DNA from: Microbacterium sp. SORGH_AS_0969
GTDB taxonomy: Bacteria > Actinomycetota > Actinomycetes > Actinomycetales > Microbacteriaceae
DNA length: 64,000 nucleotides
Reading direction: 5' to 3'
Assembly: GCF_030818255.1 (NCBI RefSeq)
Contig: NZ_JAUTAG010000001.1
Span: forward strand, 744,001 to 808,000
The position numbers and the translations under genes are program-made. Of the stretch, positions 37,507-44,837 are shown piece by piece. How positions within the stretch are numbered: the stretch's first letter is position 1; each line of letters starts with the position of its first letter. A model generated the notes under the pieces. The model saw only the letters and a list, made by a program, of their open reading frames with translations, was not told the origin of the DNA and searched no databases.

Positions 37507-37552
37507 CGTCAGGAGTACACGTGCGGCGCGAGCACCGCCACGTCGCGGAGGT
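37507..37552. repeat. Att-like direct repeat, right (native 3' end of hpt)
   Basis: Covers the last 14 codons of hpt including the stop, plus two bases. It is the partner of 35793-35838 (42 of 46 identical). The distance between the two copies, 1714 bases, defines the island. Confidence 0.8.
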
Positions 37553-38060
37553 TGCGGTACTTCTCGGCGTAGTCGAGCCCGTATCCGATGACGAAGTCGT
37601 TGGGGATGTCGAAACCCACGTACCGGCAGTCGACCTCGACCTTCATGGCATCCGGCTTGCGAAGCAGGGCGAGCACCTCGACCGACTCCGCTCCGCGCGA
37701 GGCGAAGTTCTCGAGCAACCAGCTCAGGGTGAGGCCGGAGTCGATGATGTCCTCGACGATCAGCACGTGCTTGCCGGTGATGTCGGTGTCGAGGTCTTTG
37801 CGGATCTGCACGACACCGCTCGAGCGCGTGCTCGCGCCGTACGACGACACGGCCATCCAGTCCATCGTGATGTGCATGGGCAGGTGCCGAGCGAAGTCGG
37901 CCATGACCATGACGGCCCCCTTGAGCACGCCCACGAGCACGACGTCTTTGCCGGAATAGTCGGCGACGACCTGCTGCGCCAGTTCGGCGAGCTTCTCGTG
38001 GATCTGCTCCTCGGTGAGGAGGACTTCGCTGATGTCGTCGGAGATGTCGGCCGCGCGCAT
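37509..38060 (-). CDS. hpt: Hypoxanthine phosphoribosyltransferase
   Basis: Purine salvage: hypoxanthine or guanine plus PRPP to IMP or GMP. The 183-residue product has the PRPP motif VLIVEDIIDSGLTLSWLLEN and early block VLVGVLKGAVMVMADFARHL. The C-terminus DVAVLAPHVYS is encoded within the att-like repeat, so the reading frame was restored exactly by the integrated copy. It lies 23 bases after tilS. Confidence 0.96.
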   Translation of the reverse strand: MRAADISDDISEVLLTEEQIHEKLAELAQQVVADYSGKDVVLVGVLKGAVMVMADFARHLPMHITMDWMAVSSYGASTRSSGVVQIRKDLDTDITGKHVLIVEDIIDSGLTLSWLLENFASRGAESVEVLALLRKPDAMKVEVDCRYVGFDIPNDFVIGYGLDYAEKYRNLRDVAVLAPHVYS

Positions 38061-38083
38061 TCGGAAAGTCTACGTCGGTCGAT

Positions 38084-39082
38084 TCAGGATGCCGCCCGCG
38101 CGACGACCTCGATCCGCCCGCCGACGCGGCGCGCGAGGCAGCCGGGCAGATCGATCGGGCCCTGCCCGCGCCAGTCGGTGGCGAGGCGCGCGACCTCGAG
38201 GGTCTGGGTGCGCGTCAAAGACACCCCGAACTCGCTCTCGACCACGTACCGCACGATCCGGTTGCGCAGCGCCGCGGGGTTCGCCGCCAGCGCCGCGACC
38301 GAGACTGAGATGCCCGCCTCGGCGTGCTCGACGATGTCTTCGATCGTCTCGTCGATCATGTCCTGGAAGGCTGCCGCGTCCTCGCGCAACTGCTCGGCGG
38401 TGCGCGCCAGCGCCTCCGCGACGCCGGGACCGAGCTCGGCCTCGAGCACCGGCAGAACGCGCTCGCGCACCCTGACCCGCGTGTACGCGGGATCGGTGTT
38501 GTGCGGATCGGTCCACGGGTCGAGCCCCTCCGCGGCGCAGGCCGCCACGGTCGTCACCCGCCGCACGGCGAGGAGGGGGCGAACCCACGCGGGGCCGGTG
38601 GCATCCTGTCGCTCGGGCGCCATGCCCGCCAGGCTCGTGGCCCCCGCCCCGCGCGCGAGGCCGAGGAGCACCGACTCGGCCTGGTCGTCGAGGGTGTGGC
38701 CGAGGAGCACCGCGCTGGCGCCCGACTCCGCCGCTGCGCGCGAGAGACCCGCGTAGCGCGCGGTCCGCGCGGCCGCCTCGGGGCCATCGGCCGAGCCGAC
38801 CTCGACAGCGACGACCCGGGCCTCGAGCCCGAGAGCGCGCGCCTTCTGCGCGGCGGCCGCGGCCACGGCATCCGATCCGTCCTGAAGTCCGTGATCGATG
38901 ACGACCGCCTCGGCCCGGATGCCGGCGCGCGGCGCCTCGAAGGCCGTCGCGGCAGCGAGGGCCAGCGAGTCCGGTCCGCCCGAGAGAGCGACGACGACGG
39001 ACCCGTCGATCCGGGCGAGGGCGGTGCGCACGGCGCGACGCACCTCGGCGACGGACGGGTCGAGTCCGGGGCGGTGATCCAT
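38084..39082 (-). CDS. tilS: tRNA(Ile)-lysidine synthetase
   Basis: Converts the wobble cytidine of tRNA-Ile (CAU) to lysidine so that it reads AUA. The 332-residue product has the PP-loop VVALSGGPDSLALAAATAF (SGGxDS), VVIDHGLQDGSD, and HTLDDQAESVLLGLARG. Actinobacterial TilS proteins are this short because they lack the C-terminal extension of the E. coli enzyme. Linkage to hpt and ftsH is conserved. Confidence 0.94.
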   Translation of the reverse strand: MDHRPGLDPSVAEVRRAVRTALARIDGSVVVALSGGPDSLALAAATAFEAPRAGIRAEAVVIDHGLQDGSDAVAAAAAQKARALGLEARVVAVEVGSADGPEAAARTARYAGLSRAAAESGASAVLLGHTLDDQAESVLLGLARGAGATSLAGMAPERQDATGPAWVRPLLAVRRVTTVAACAAEGLDPWTDPHNTDPAYTRVRVRERVLPVLEAELGPGVAEALARTAEQLREDAAAFQDMIDETIEDIVEHAEAGISVSVAALAANPAALRNRIVRYVVESEFGVSLTRTQTLEVARLATDWRGQGPIDLPGCLARRVGGRIEVVARAAS

Positions 39083-39171
39083 GCCTCCACGCTAGCGGCG
39101 CCCCGACTCCGGCCACGGGCGGCTCCCGACTAGGCTGGGCGCGGAAATCCACAGATCTAAGGAGCACGAGT

Positions 39172-39705
39172 ATGGGCGCTTACGACGCCGTCATCGAGAT
39201 TCCCCGCGGCAGCCGCGTGAAGTACGAAGTCGACCACGGCACCGGCCGCGTCTACCTCGACCGCATCCTCTACACGGTGTTCGGCTACCCGGCCAACTAC
39301 GGCTTCTTCGAGAACACGCTCGGCGAAGACGGCGACCCGCTCGACGTGCTCGTGCTGCTCGACCGCGAGCTGCACCCCGGCATCCTCGCGAAGGTGCGCC
39401 CCGTCGGCGTGCTCAAGATGAGCGACGAGGCCGGCGGCGACGACAAGGTCGTGGCCGTGCTCGCCAAGGACCCGCGCTGGGACCACATCCAGGACGTCGG
39501 AGACATCGACGAGTGGACCAAGAAGGAGATCACGCACTTCTTCGAGCACTACAAGGACCTGGAGCCCAACAAGTGGGTCAAGGTCGACGAGTGGGCGGAT
39601 GCCGCCGAGGCCGAGCGCCTGGTGAGCGAGGCGTTCACGCGCTTCGACGAGCACGACGCGCAGACCAAGACGCAGGGTTCGGGCGAGGCTCCCAACACGC
39701 TCTGA
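39172..39705 (+). CDS. ppa: Inorganic pyrophosphatase (type I)
   Basis: Hydrolyses pyrophosphate to drive biosynthetic reactions. The 177-residue product has IEIPRGSRVKYEVDH, the metal-binding signature EDGDPLDVLVLLD (D-G-D-P-L-D) and KEITHFFEHYKDLE. An AAGGAG ribosome site precedes the ATG. A strong bidirectional terminator follows. Confidence 0.96.
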   Translation: MGAYDAVIEIPRGSRVKYEVDHGTGRVYLDRILYTVFGYPANYGFFENTLGEDGDPLDVLVLLDRELHPGILAKVRPVGVLKMSDEAGGDDKVVAVLAKDPRWDHIQDVGDIDEWTKKEITHFFEHYKDLEPNKWVKVDEWADAAEAERLVSEAFTRFDEHDAQTKTQGSGEAPNTL

Positions 39706-39722
39706 ATCACGCTCTCACGCGA

Positions 39723-39753
39723 AGAACCCCCCGGTCTCGGACCGGGGGGTTCT
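39723..39753. terminator. Strong bidirectional terminator
   Basis: Perfect 13-base arms AGAACCCCCCGGT and ACCGGGGGGTTCT with a 5-base loop, between the converging ppa and M23 peptidase genes. Confidence 0.85.
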
Positions 39754-39758
39754 CTCGT

Positions 39759-41189
39759 TCAGACGTCGATTCCGCGCCAACGCAGCCAGGGCGCCGGGTC
39801 GGTGGTCCCACCCCACGGCGGGTAGACCTCGAAGTGGAGGTGGCAGCCGAACGAGTTACCCGTCTGCCCGGCGGCCGCGATCTGCTGTCCCGACGAGACC
39901 CACTGGCCGTACGAGACGTAGATGCCGCCGTCGACGATGTGGGCGTAGCCGGTGCCGGAACCGTCGGGGTGCTCGATGCGGATGTAGTTGCCGTAACCGC
40001 CGTTGTAGCCGGCGTAGGTGACGCGGCCATCGAACGCGGCGTAGATCGGCGACCAGCACCCGGCGCCGAAGTCGAGACCGAGGTGCCAGGAGCTCGCGCA
40101 GTAGCTGCCGTTGCACTGGCTCGAGCGCGGGCCGTAGCCCGAGGTCGTGCCGGCCCACGACGGGCGAGACCAACCGCCCGGGCCGCCGTCGTTGCCGCCG
40201 CCACCTCCGCCACCGCCGCTGTCGCCACCGCCGCCGCCGTTGTTGTTATTGGCGTTGTCGCGCGCTTCCTGTTCGCGACGCTCGCGCTCGGCGCGGTCGC
40301 GCGCCTCCGCCTCTTCGCGGGCCTTGCGCTCACGCTCTTCGCGGGCCTTGCGCTCCGCCTCGACGCCCGCCTGGTAGTCGGCGACGGTCTTCGCGGTCGT
40401 GTCCTGGAGGGCGGCCAGCTGCGCCTCGAGCGTCGCCTGGTTGGCCTGCTGCGCGGCGAGGGCGTCCTGCGCGGCCGCGGCGGCCTGCTGGGCGGCCACC
40501 ATCTTCTCTTCGGCGATCTTCTGCAGACGGTCGCGCTCGGCACGCGCGTCGTTGGCCTGGTTGCTCAGGTTCTTCGCGTTGTCGCGCGCCGTCACAGCCG
40601 CGGCGTACACCGCGCGGTTGCGGTCGACGAGCTTGTCCATCGTGCCGAGCTTGGCGAGCAGGTCGTCCGCCGTCGCGGCCGAACCGGAGAAGAACAGGTC
40701 GAGGGAGGTGTCGTCGCCGCCGGCGCGGTAGAGCTGCGCGGCGACCTTGCCGGCCTTGGTCGCGGCATCCGTCGCCTTCTGCGCCTCGGCGTCGGCCTGC
40801 GACTGGATCTGCTGAGCCCGGTAGTCGGCGTCGAAGTAGGCCTGCTGCGCGGTGTAGTACTCGTCGGAGCGGGCGACCACCTCGGCCTGCGTGCGCGCAA
40901 CTTCGGACTGCAGCTGCTGGATGAGGCCCTGGATCCGGGTGATCTCGGCGGCCTTGGCAGCCTCGTTCGCGCGGGCCGCTTCGACGTCGTCCCACGAGGG
41001 GTAGTCGGCGGCGTAGGCGGGCGATCCGAACGACGGGACAGTGGCGCCGAAGGCCCCGACCGCGACCGCCCCGAGGGCACCGAGCTTCAGCGCGCTCCGT
41101 CGATCGAGCGACGGCCACAGGCGGCGCCTCTCGTTCGCAGAGGGCGCGCAACCGCAGTCGTCTTGATCTTCGGGGCGCTCGAGCGTCAC
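39759..41189 (-). CDS. Secreted M23 peptidoglycan endopeptidase with coiled-coil (Tat signal)
   Basis: A 476-residue protein. A twin-arginine signal (DRRSALKLGALGAVAVGAFG) is followed after AYA by a long coiled-coil of Ala/Gln/Glu/Arg-rich heptads (about residues 60-310), as in NlpC/EnvC-type cell-wall hydrolases and their regulators. A Gly/Asn linker (NNNNGGGGGDSGGGGGG) leads to the LytM/M23 zinc domain: WHLGLDFG, GGYGNYIRIEHPDGSGTGYA and GCHLHFEV. The GTG at 41189 has AGAAGG upstream. All metal and catalytic His residues are present, so the enzyme should be active. Confidence 0.9.
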   Translation of the reverse strand: MTLERPEDQDDCGCAPSANERRRLWPSLDRRSALKLGALGAVAVGAFGATVPSFGSPAYAADYPSWDDVEAARANEAAKAAEITRIQGLIQQLQSEVARTQAEVVARSDEYYTAQQAYFDADYRAQQIQSQADAEAQKATDAATKAGKVAAQLYRAGGDDTSLDLFFSGSAATADDLLAKLGTMDKLVDRNRAVYAAAVTARDNAKNLSNQANDARAERDRLQKIAEEKMVAAQQAAAAAQDALAAQQANQATLEAQLAALQDTTAKTVADYQAGVEAERKAREERERKAREEAEARDRAERERREQEARDNANNNNGGGGGDSGGGGGGGGNDGGPGGWSRPSWAGTTSGYGPRSSQCNGSYCASSWHLGLDFGAGCWSPIYAAFDGRVTYAGYNGGYGNYIRIEHPDGSGTGYAHIVDGGIYVSYGQWVSSGQQIAAAGQTGNSFGCHLHFEVYPPWGGTTDPAPWLRWRGIDV

Positions 41190-41403
41190 GGGAATACCTT
41201 CTCTCACCGGTTCGCAACTCGGAACACAGTAGCAACACGAGTCACAGGAGCAACAGAGCGAGTTCCCGCCGTTGCGCCTCATTGTCGGCCCCGTCGGGCC
41301 CTCTGACACGGACGCCACGCCCTCGATTGGCAATCTCGCGAATCATGAAGTAGGCTCGGTCGTCGGCAAGCGAGAGCGAAACCGCAAGGTTTCTCCCTCA
41401 TCC

Positions 41404-41476
41404 GGCCCCATCGTTTAGCGGCCTAGGACGCCGCCCTTTCACGGCGGTAGCACGGGTTCGAATCCCGTTGGGGTCA
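41404..41476 (+). tRNA. tRNA-Glu (UUC anticodon)
   Basis: Acceptor stem GGCCCCA/TGGGGTC (one G-U pair), D-arm TAGCGGCCTAGGAC, anticodon loop CTTTCAC (anticodon TTC), T-loop GGTTCGAATCC, discriminator A. No encoded CCA. First of three clustered tRNA genes. Confidence 0.94.
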
Positions 41477-41504
41477 CTTTCCGAATGAACAACTAAATAC
41501 GCAT

Positions 41505-41578
41505 GGCCCTGTAGCGCAGTTGGTTAGCGTGCCGCCCTGTCACGGCGGAGGTCGCGGGTTCAAGTCCCGTCAGGGTCG
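41505..41578 (+). tRNA. tRNA-Asp (GUC anticodon)
   Basis: Acceptor stem GGCCCTG/CAGGGTC, anticodon stem-loop CCGCCCTGTCACGGCGG (anticodon GTC), T-loop GGTTCAAGTCC, discriminator G. No encoded CCA. Confidence 0.95.
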
Positions 41579-41642
41579 CTCTGAGCGACGGGCCCTTTTC
41601 GGAGGGCCTTTCGTTTCGGTCGCGGCATCCATGGTGCCGCGA

Positions 41643-41715
41643 GGCTCTGTAGCTCAGTTGGTAGAGCGCACGACTGAAAATCGTGAGGTCACGGGATCGA
41701 CGCCCGTCGGAGCCA
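41643..41715 (+). tRNA. tRNA-Phe (GAA anticodon)
   Basis: Acceptor stem GGCTCTG/CGGAGCC, D-arm AGCTCAGTTGGTAGAGC, anticodon loop CTGAAAA (anticodon GAA), T-arm ACGGGATCGACGCCCGT, discriminator A. No encoded CCA. Confidence 0.95.
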
Positions 41716-41720
41716 CTGGG

Positions 41721-41749
41721 ACCCTCGTGTGGCTTCTACGCACGGGGGT
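41721..41749 (+). terminator. Terminator after the tRNA cluster
   Basis: Arms ACCCTCGTG and CACGGGGGT (one G-T wobble) around an 11-base loop, followed by TTCTTCTGTTT. The remaining bases to the lipoprotein start at 42028 show no gene or repeat. Confidence 0.65.
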
Positions 41750-42027
41750 TCTTCTGTTTCCGGATGCCGAAAGCCTGGCATCCGTTTCCTGTCGGGCCGT
41801 TCGACACCGTCTGGTCGCCGCAACGTTGCGACTGATCCCGAGAACGGGCCGTGCGACGGCCACAGCCGCCGCACGGGTCCAGCCCTTCGGCGACGGGCAC
41901 TCTCGTGAAGCCGCCGCCCCGCCGGGTGATCGCGCTCGACTGCCGGGTGAATACCGCCCGCGGAGCGCCGTGAACGATCGCGGCCGCGCCTACGGTCATG
42001 CATACATGTCACGCGCGCGAAAGGCAG

Positions 42028-42684
42028 ATGAGCATGAGCATGAGCAGGTACGTCACCGCCATTGCGAGCGCCGCCATTCTGGCCTGCCTCTTGACAGCCT
42101 GCGCAACCGCGACAGCGGCAGCGCCGGCCGATGACGGGGAGAGACTCGCCCCCTCCTTCGCGGCTCTCGCTCAGCAATACCTCAACGAAGGCGCCATGTC
42201 GGACTGGGACCGCGCCGTGGTCGAGAAGGCCGCCCGGACGGGACGCATCAGCCAAGCGGACTACGACGAGGGGGCTGACAACTTCGAAGCCTGCATGATC
42301 GCAGGCGGCGAACGGTGGGTTCGAACCCGTCATCTCAACGGCGTGGTCGAGTTCCAGCCGCCGCACGAATCTTCTTCCTCCGACGCCGAGAGCGAGAATC
42401 AGCTACGCGTCCAGGGGCAGTGCTACTCATCCGGATACCTCGTCACCCAGGAGCTTTTCGCGATTCAGCAGGTCAACCCCGACCTCCTGTCGAACTTCTC
42501 GCTCGTCGCCCTCAAGTGCTTGAAGAGTGCGGGCGTGGTCGACGAGGATTTCCCGCTCGACGAGTACGAGAGCGCGATGGGGCCGCACCTCATCCCGGTG
42601 GAGTACCCCTTCGATGTCATGGACCCGCGCTCGCAGACGTGCCTGTGGTCCACGGGCAGTGCGGTCTCGGTCAACGGGGGATAA
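42028..42684 (+). CDS. Putative lipoprotein of unknown function
   Basis: A 218-residue protein. The signal sequence (YVTAIASAAILACLLTAC) ends in lipobox LTAC. The mature part is acidic and holds five Cys residues (FEACMIAGG, GQCYSSGY, ALKCLKSAG, QTCLWSTG), so disulphides are likely. Similar small lipoproteins with 'C...GG..W' and 'CLKSAGV' motifs occur as lineage-specific proteins in Microbacteriaceae. ATG at 42028 follows GAAAGGCAG; an earlier in-frame ATG exists at 41998. Confidence 0.7.
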   Translation: MSMSMSRYVTAIASAAILACLLTACATATAAAPADDGERLAPSFAALAQQYLNEGAMSDWDRAVVEKAARTGRISQADYDEGADNFEACMIAGGERWVRTRHLNGVVEFQPPHESSSSDAESENQLRVQGQCYSSGYLVTQELFAIQQVNPDLLSNFSLVALKCLKSAGVVDEDFPLDEYESAMGPHLIPVEYPFDVMDPRSQTCLWSTGSAVSVNGG

Positions 42685-42689
42685 CAAGC

Positions 42690-43239
42690 GCGCGAGCAAT
42701 GGGCTCACCGTGCTTGACGCGATGCTGGCGTTCGCGGCATTCGCCGACGTTGGTGCGGCGGTGCCGCGCACCTGCTCGAGGTGCGGCTGGACTACCTGTT
42801 CTCCTTCACGGTCGCGACGACCGGTCGGGTCCTTCCGGGACAGGATGCCACTTCGCACGCGCGCGGACGGTGAGCCTCGGCGGTACCCGACCTCGCTGCT
42901 CACGGTTCTCGTCGGTCGACGACCGAAGGGGCTCCCGAGTTTCTCTTGCCGCTCGACGACCAGCCGTCGTTCGAGCGGTACCTCGCGTCGATATGGGACG
43001 TACTGCCGCTCCAGAGGTTTGACCTCGCCCTCCGCCGCGTGGACAGTGGGCCGAGAGGCTGCTCCTCCGCAGAGTTCACCTCTCGACGACGTCCTTACGA
43101 GGGACTCCGTAGCGCCTCATCCAACGGAAGCACCCGCGAGCCGGTGCAGGCATTCGATCTCTTCGAGCAGAGCCGGGCGCGAGGAAGCGAGCAAGGAACA
43201 CGACAACCGCCTCGAATACACACCTTTCCCACGCGCTGA
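42690..43239 (+). pseudogene. Probable decayed gene in three frames
   Basis: The 600-base gap after the lipoprotein has coding-like pieces in different plus frames. They are NGLTVLDAMLAFAAFADVGA, then LLEVRLDYLFSFTVATTGRV, then EFLLPLDDQPSFERYLASIW continuing into VLPLQRFDLALRRVDSG. Each has protein-like composition and they would join with two small indels. No family was recognised; the order of pieces suggests a protein of about 150 residues. It may be a dead relative of an immunity or accessory gene. Confidence 0.35.
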
Positions 43240-43287
43240 TAGCGTCAGGACGGCGCGTCGCATGGGTGCGAGGCGCCGGGGGGAATC

Positions 43288-44709
43288 ATGGGGACTATCA
43301 GCCCACGTCTGCGACTGGCTGTCGCGGCATCCGTTGCGATCGCGGCGCTCACCTTGCACCCAGGCGCGGCCGCGGTCGCTTCAACCGCGAAGCCTTCCAC
43401 GACAGCCACTCCGGAATCGTCGGCCACACCAAGCGCATCAGCCGTCGCGCCAGCCCTGACGACCGCAGTAGACACCACGGGGCCCTCACTCATCGGTGGC
43501 ACGGTCGACAAAACGACACTGAGCCCCAGCACCGGCAACGCGACCTTCACCGCCACCGTCAAGGCCAGCGACCCCTCCGGCGTCAAGACCCCCACCATCT
43601 CCGCCGACAGCACCACCACCGACCAAAGCGAAGGCTTCGGCTCAATGGACCTCGTCGCCGGCACCGCCACCAACGGCACCTGGAAACGCACCATCACCCT
43701 CCCCGCCACCGCCGCACCCGGCACCTGGGAGATCACCCTCTTCCCCCTCAACGACACCCTCGGCAACAGCAGCGGCAGCTTCCGCACCATCGGAACCGTC
43801 ACCGTCACCACCAAAACCCCCACAGACACCGCCGGCCCCACATTCATCAGTGGCACGGTCGACAAAACGACACTGAGCCCCAGCACCGGCAACGCGAGCT
43901 TCACCGTCACCGTCAAGGCCAGCGACCCCTCCGGCGTCAAGACCCCCACCATCTCCGCCGACAGCACCACCACCGACCAAAGCGAAGGCTTCGGCTCAAT
44001 GGACCTCGTCGCCGGCACCGCCACCAACGGCACCTGGAAACGCACCATCACCCTCCCCGCCACCGCCGCACCCGGCACCTGGGAGATCACCCTCTTCCCC
44101 CTCAACGACACCCTCGGCAACAGCAGCGGCAGCTTCCGCACCATCGGAACCGTCACCGTCACCACCAAAACCCCCACGGTGCCCCCTGGCTCAGTCAACA
44201 TCTTTGGAACTGCTCGGGTGGGCTCCTCGCTGAGCGCGACGACCGCGAATTGGCCCGTAGGCACGACGTTCACCTACGTCTGGTTGGCCGATGGCGCAGC
44301 CATCCGAGGCGCGACGAAGAAGAGCTTCACCCCCTCCGCGGCGGAGCTCGGCAAGAAACTGTCGGTGAAGGTCACCGGATCACTGCCAGGCCACAAATCC
44401 GCATCCAAGACCGCTTCCGCTACGGCAGCCGTCGCCCCCGGAATGCTTGTCACTGCGATACCCACCATCGTGGGAACCGCGAAGGTAGGACGCTCGCTCT
44501 CTGTAAGTGCCGGGAGCTGGTCGCAGGGCACAACCTTCTCGTACCAGTGGTTCGCCGGCTCGTCCCCCATCAAGGGCGCGACGAAGTCGACTTTCGTTCC
44601 AACTGCAGCGCAGCTTGGGCAGCGTTTGAGCGCCAAGATCACGGGCAACCTAGACGGCTACACAACGACCGCAAAGACGTCGGCGCAGACGAGCCCGGTA
44701 GTGAAATAG
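43288..44709 (+). CDS. Secreted repeat protein with two near-identical domains and two Ig-like repeats
   Basis: A 473-residue protein. The signal peptide (RLRLAVAASVAIAALTLHPG) is followed by a Ser/Thr/Ala linker to about residue 60. Two copies of a 118-residue Thr/Ser-rich beta domain (GTVDKTTLSPSTGNA... ending VTVTTKTPT) are followed by two copies of a 'GTARVGSSLSATTANWPVGT...W.ADGA.I.GATK' repeat, common in actinobacterial surface proteins. No anchor motif or catalytic residue was seen. It is likely a secreted or cell-surface adhesin-like protein. Confidence 0.8.
   Translation: MGTISPRLRLAVAASVAIAALTLHPGAAAVASTAKPSTTATPESSATPSASAVAPALTTAVDTTGPSLIGGTVDKTTLSPSTGNATFTATVKASDPSGVKTPTISADSTTTDQSEGFGSMDLVAGTATNGTWKRTITLPATAAPGTWEITLFPLNDTLGNSSGSFRTIGTVTVTTKTPTDTAGPTFISGTVDKTTLSPSTGNASFTVTVKASDPSGVKTPTISADSTTTDQSEGFGSMDLVAGTATNGTWKRTITLPATAAPGTWEITLFPLNDTLGNSSGSFRTIGTVTVTTKTPTVPPGSVNIFGTARVGSSLSATTANWPVGTTFTYVWLADGAAIRGATKKSFTPSAAELGKKLSVKVTGSLPGHKSASKTASATAAVAPGMLVTAIPTIVGTAKVGRSLSVSAGSWSQGTTFSYQWFAGSSPIKGATKSTFVPTAAQLGQRLSAKITGNLDGYTTTAKTSAQTSPVVK
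43496..44177 (+). repeat. Two tandem 354-base repeat units with almost identical DNA
   Basis: 43496-43823 and 43850-44177 are 328 bases each with two visible differences (ACC TTC ACC GCC against AGC TTC ACC GTC), while the 26-base joints differ more. Such identity at silent sites means a recent duplication or ongoing gene conversion. Confidence 0.85.
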
Positions 44710-44837
44710 CGCGCAAACCCGCTCGGCAAACCGCCACGCGTCGAGACGCGCTACACTTTGTTGACTTTTAGCAAACACCTGGCGCCCGACCGAGCCTCCC
44801 CGAGCCGTCCGCCAGGCCTTCTCTCGAAGAGGCCCCG

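Noticed and set aside
42946..43239. A 97-residue plus-strand gene
   Set aside because: The protein-like part begins before its ATG in the same frame and continues from other frames upstream, so it is better explained as the tail of a decayed gene.
41643..44837. Integrated element using tRNA-Phe as attachment site
   Set aside because: The region downstream is accessory in character, but I found no second copy of the tRNA-Phe 3' end and no integrase.
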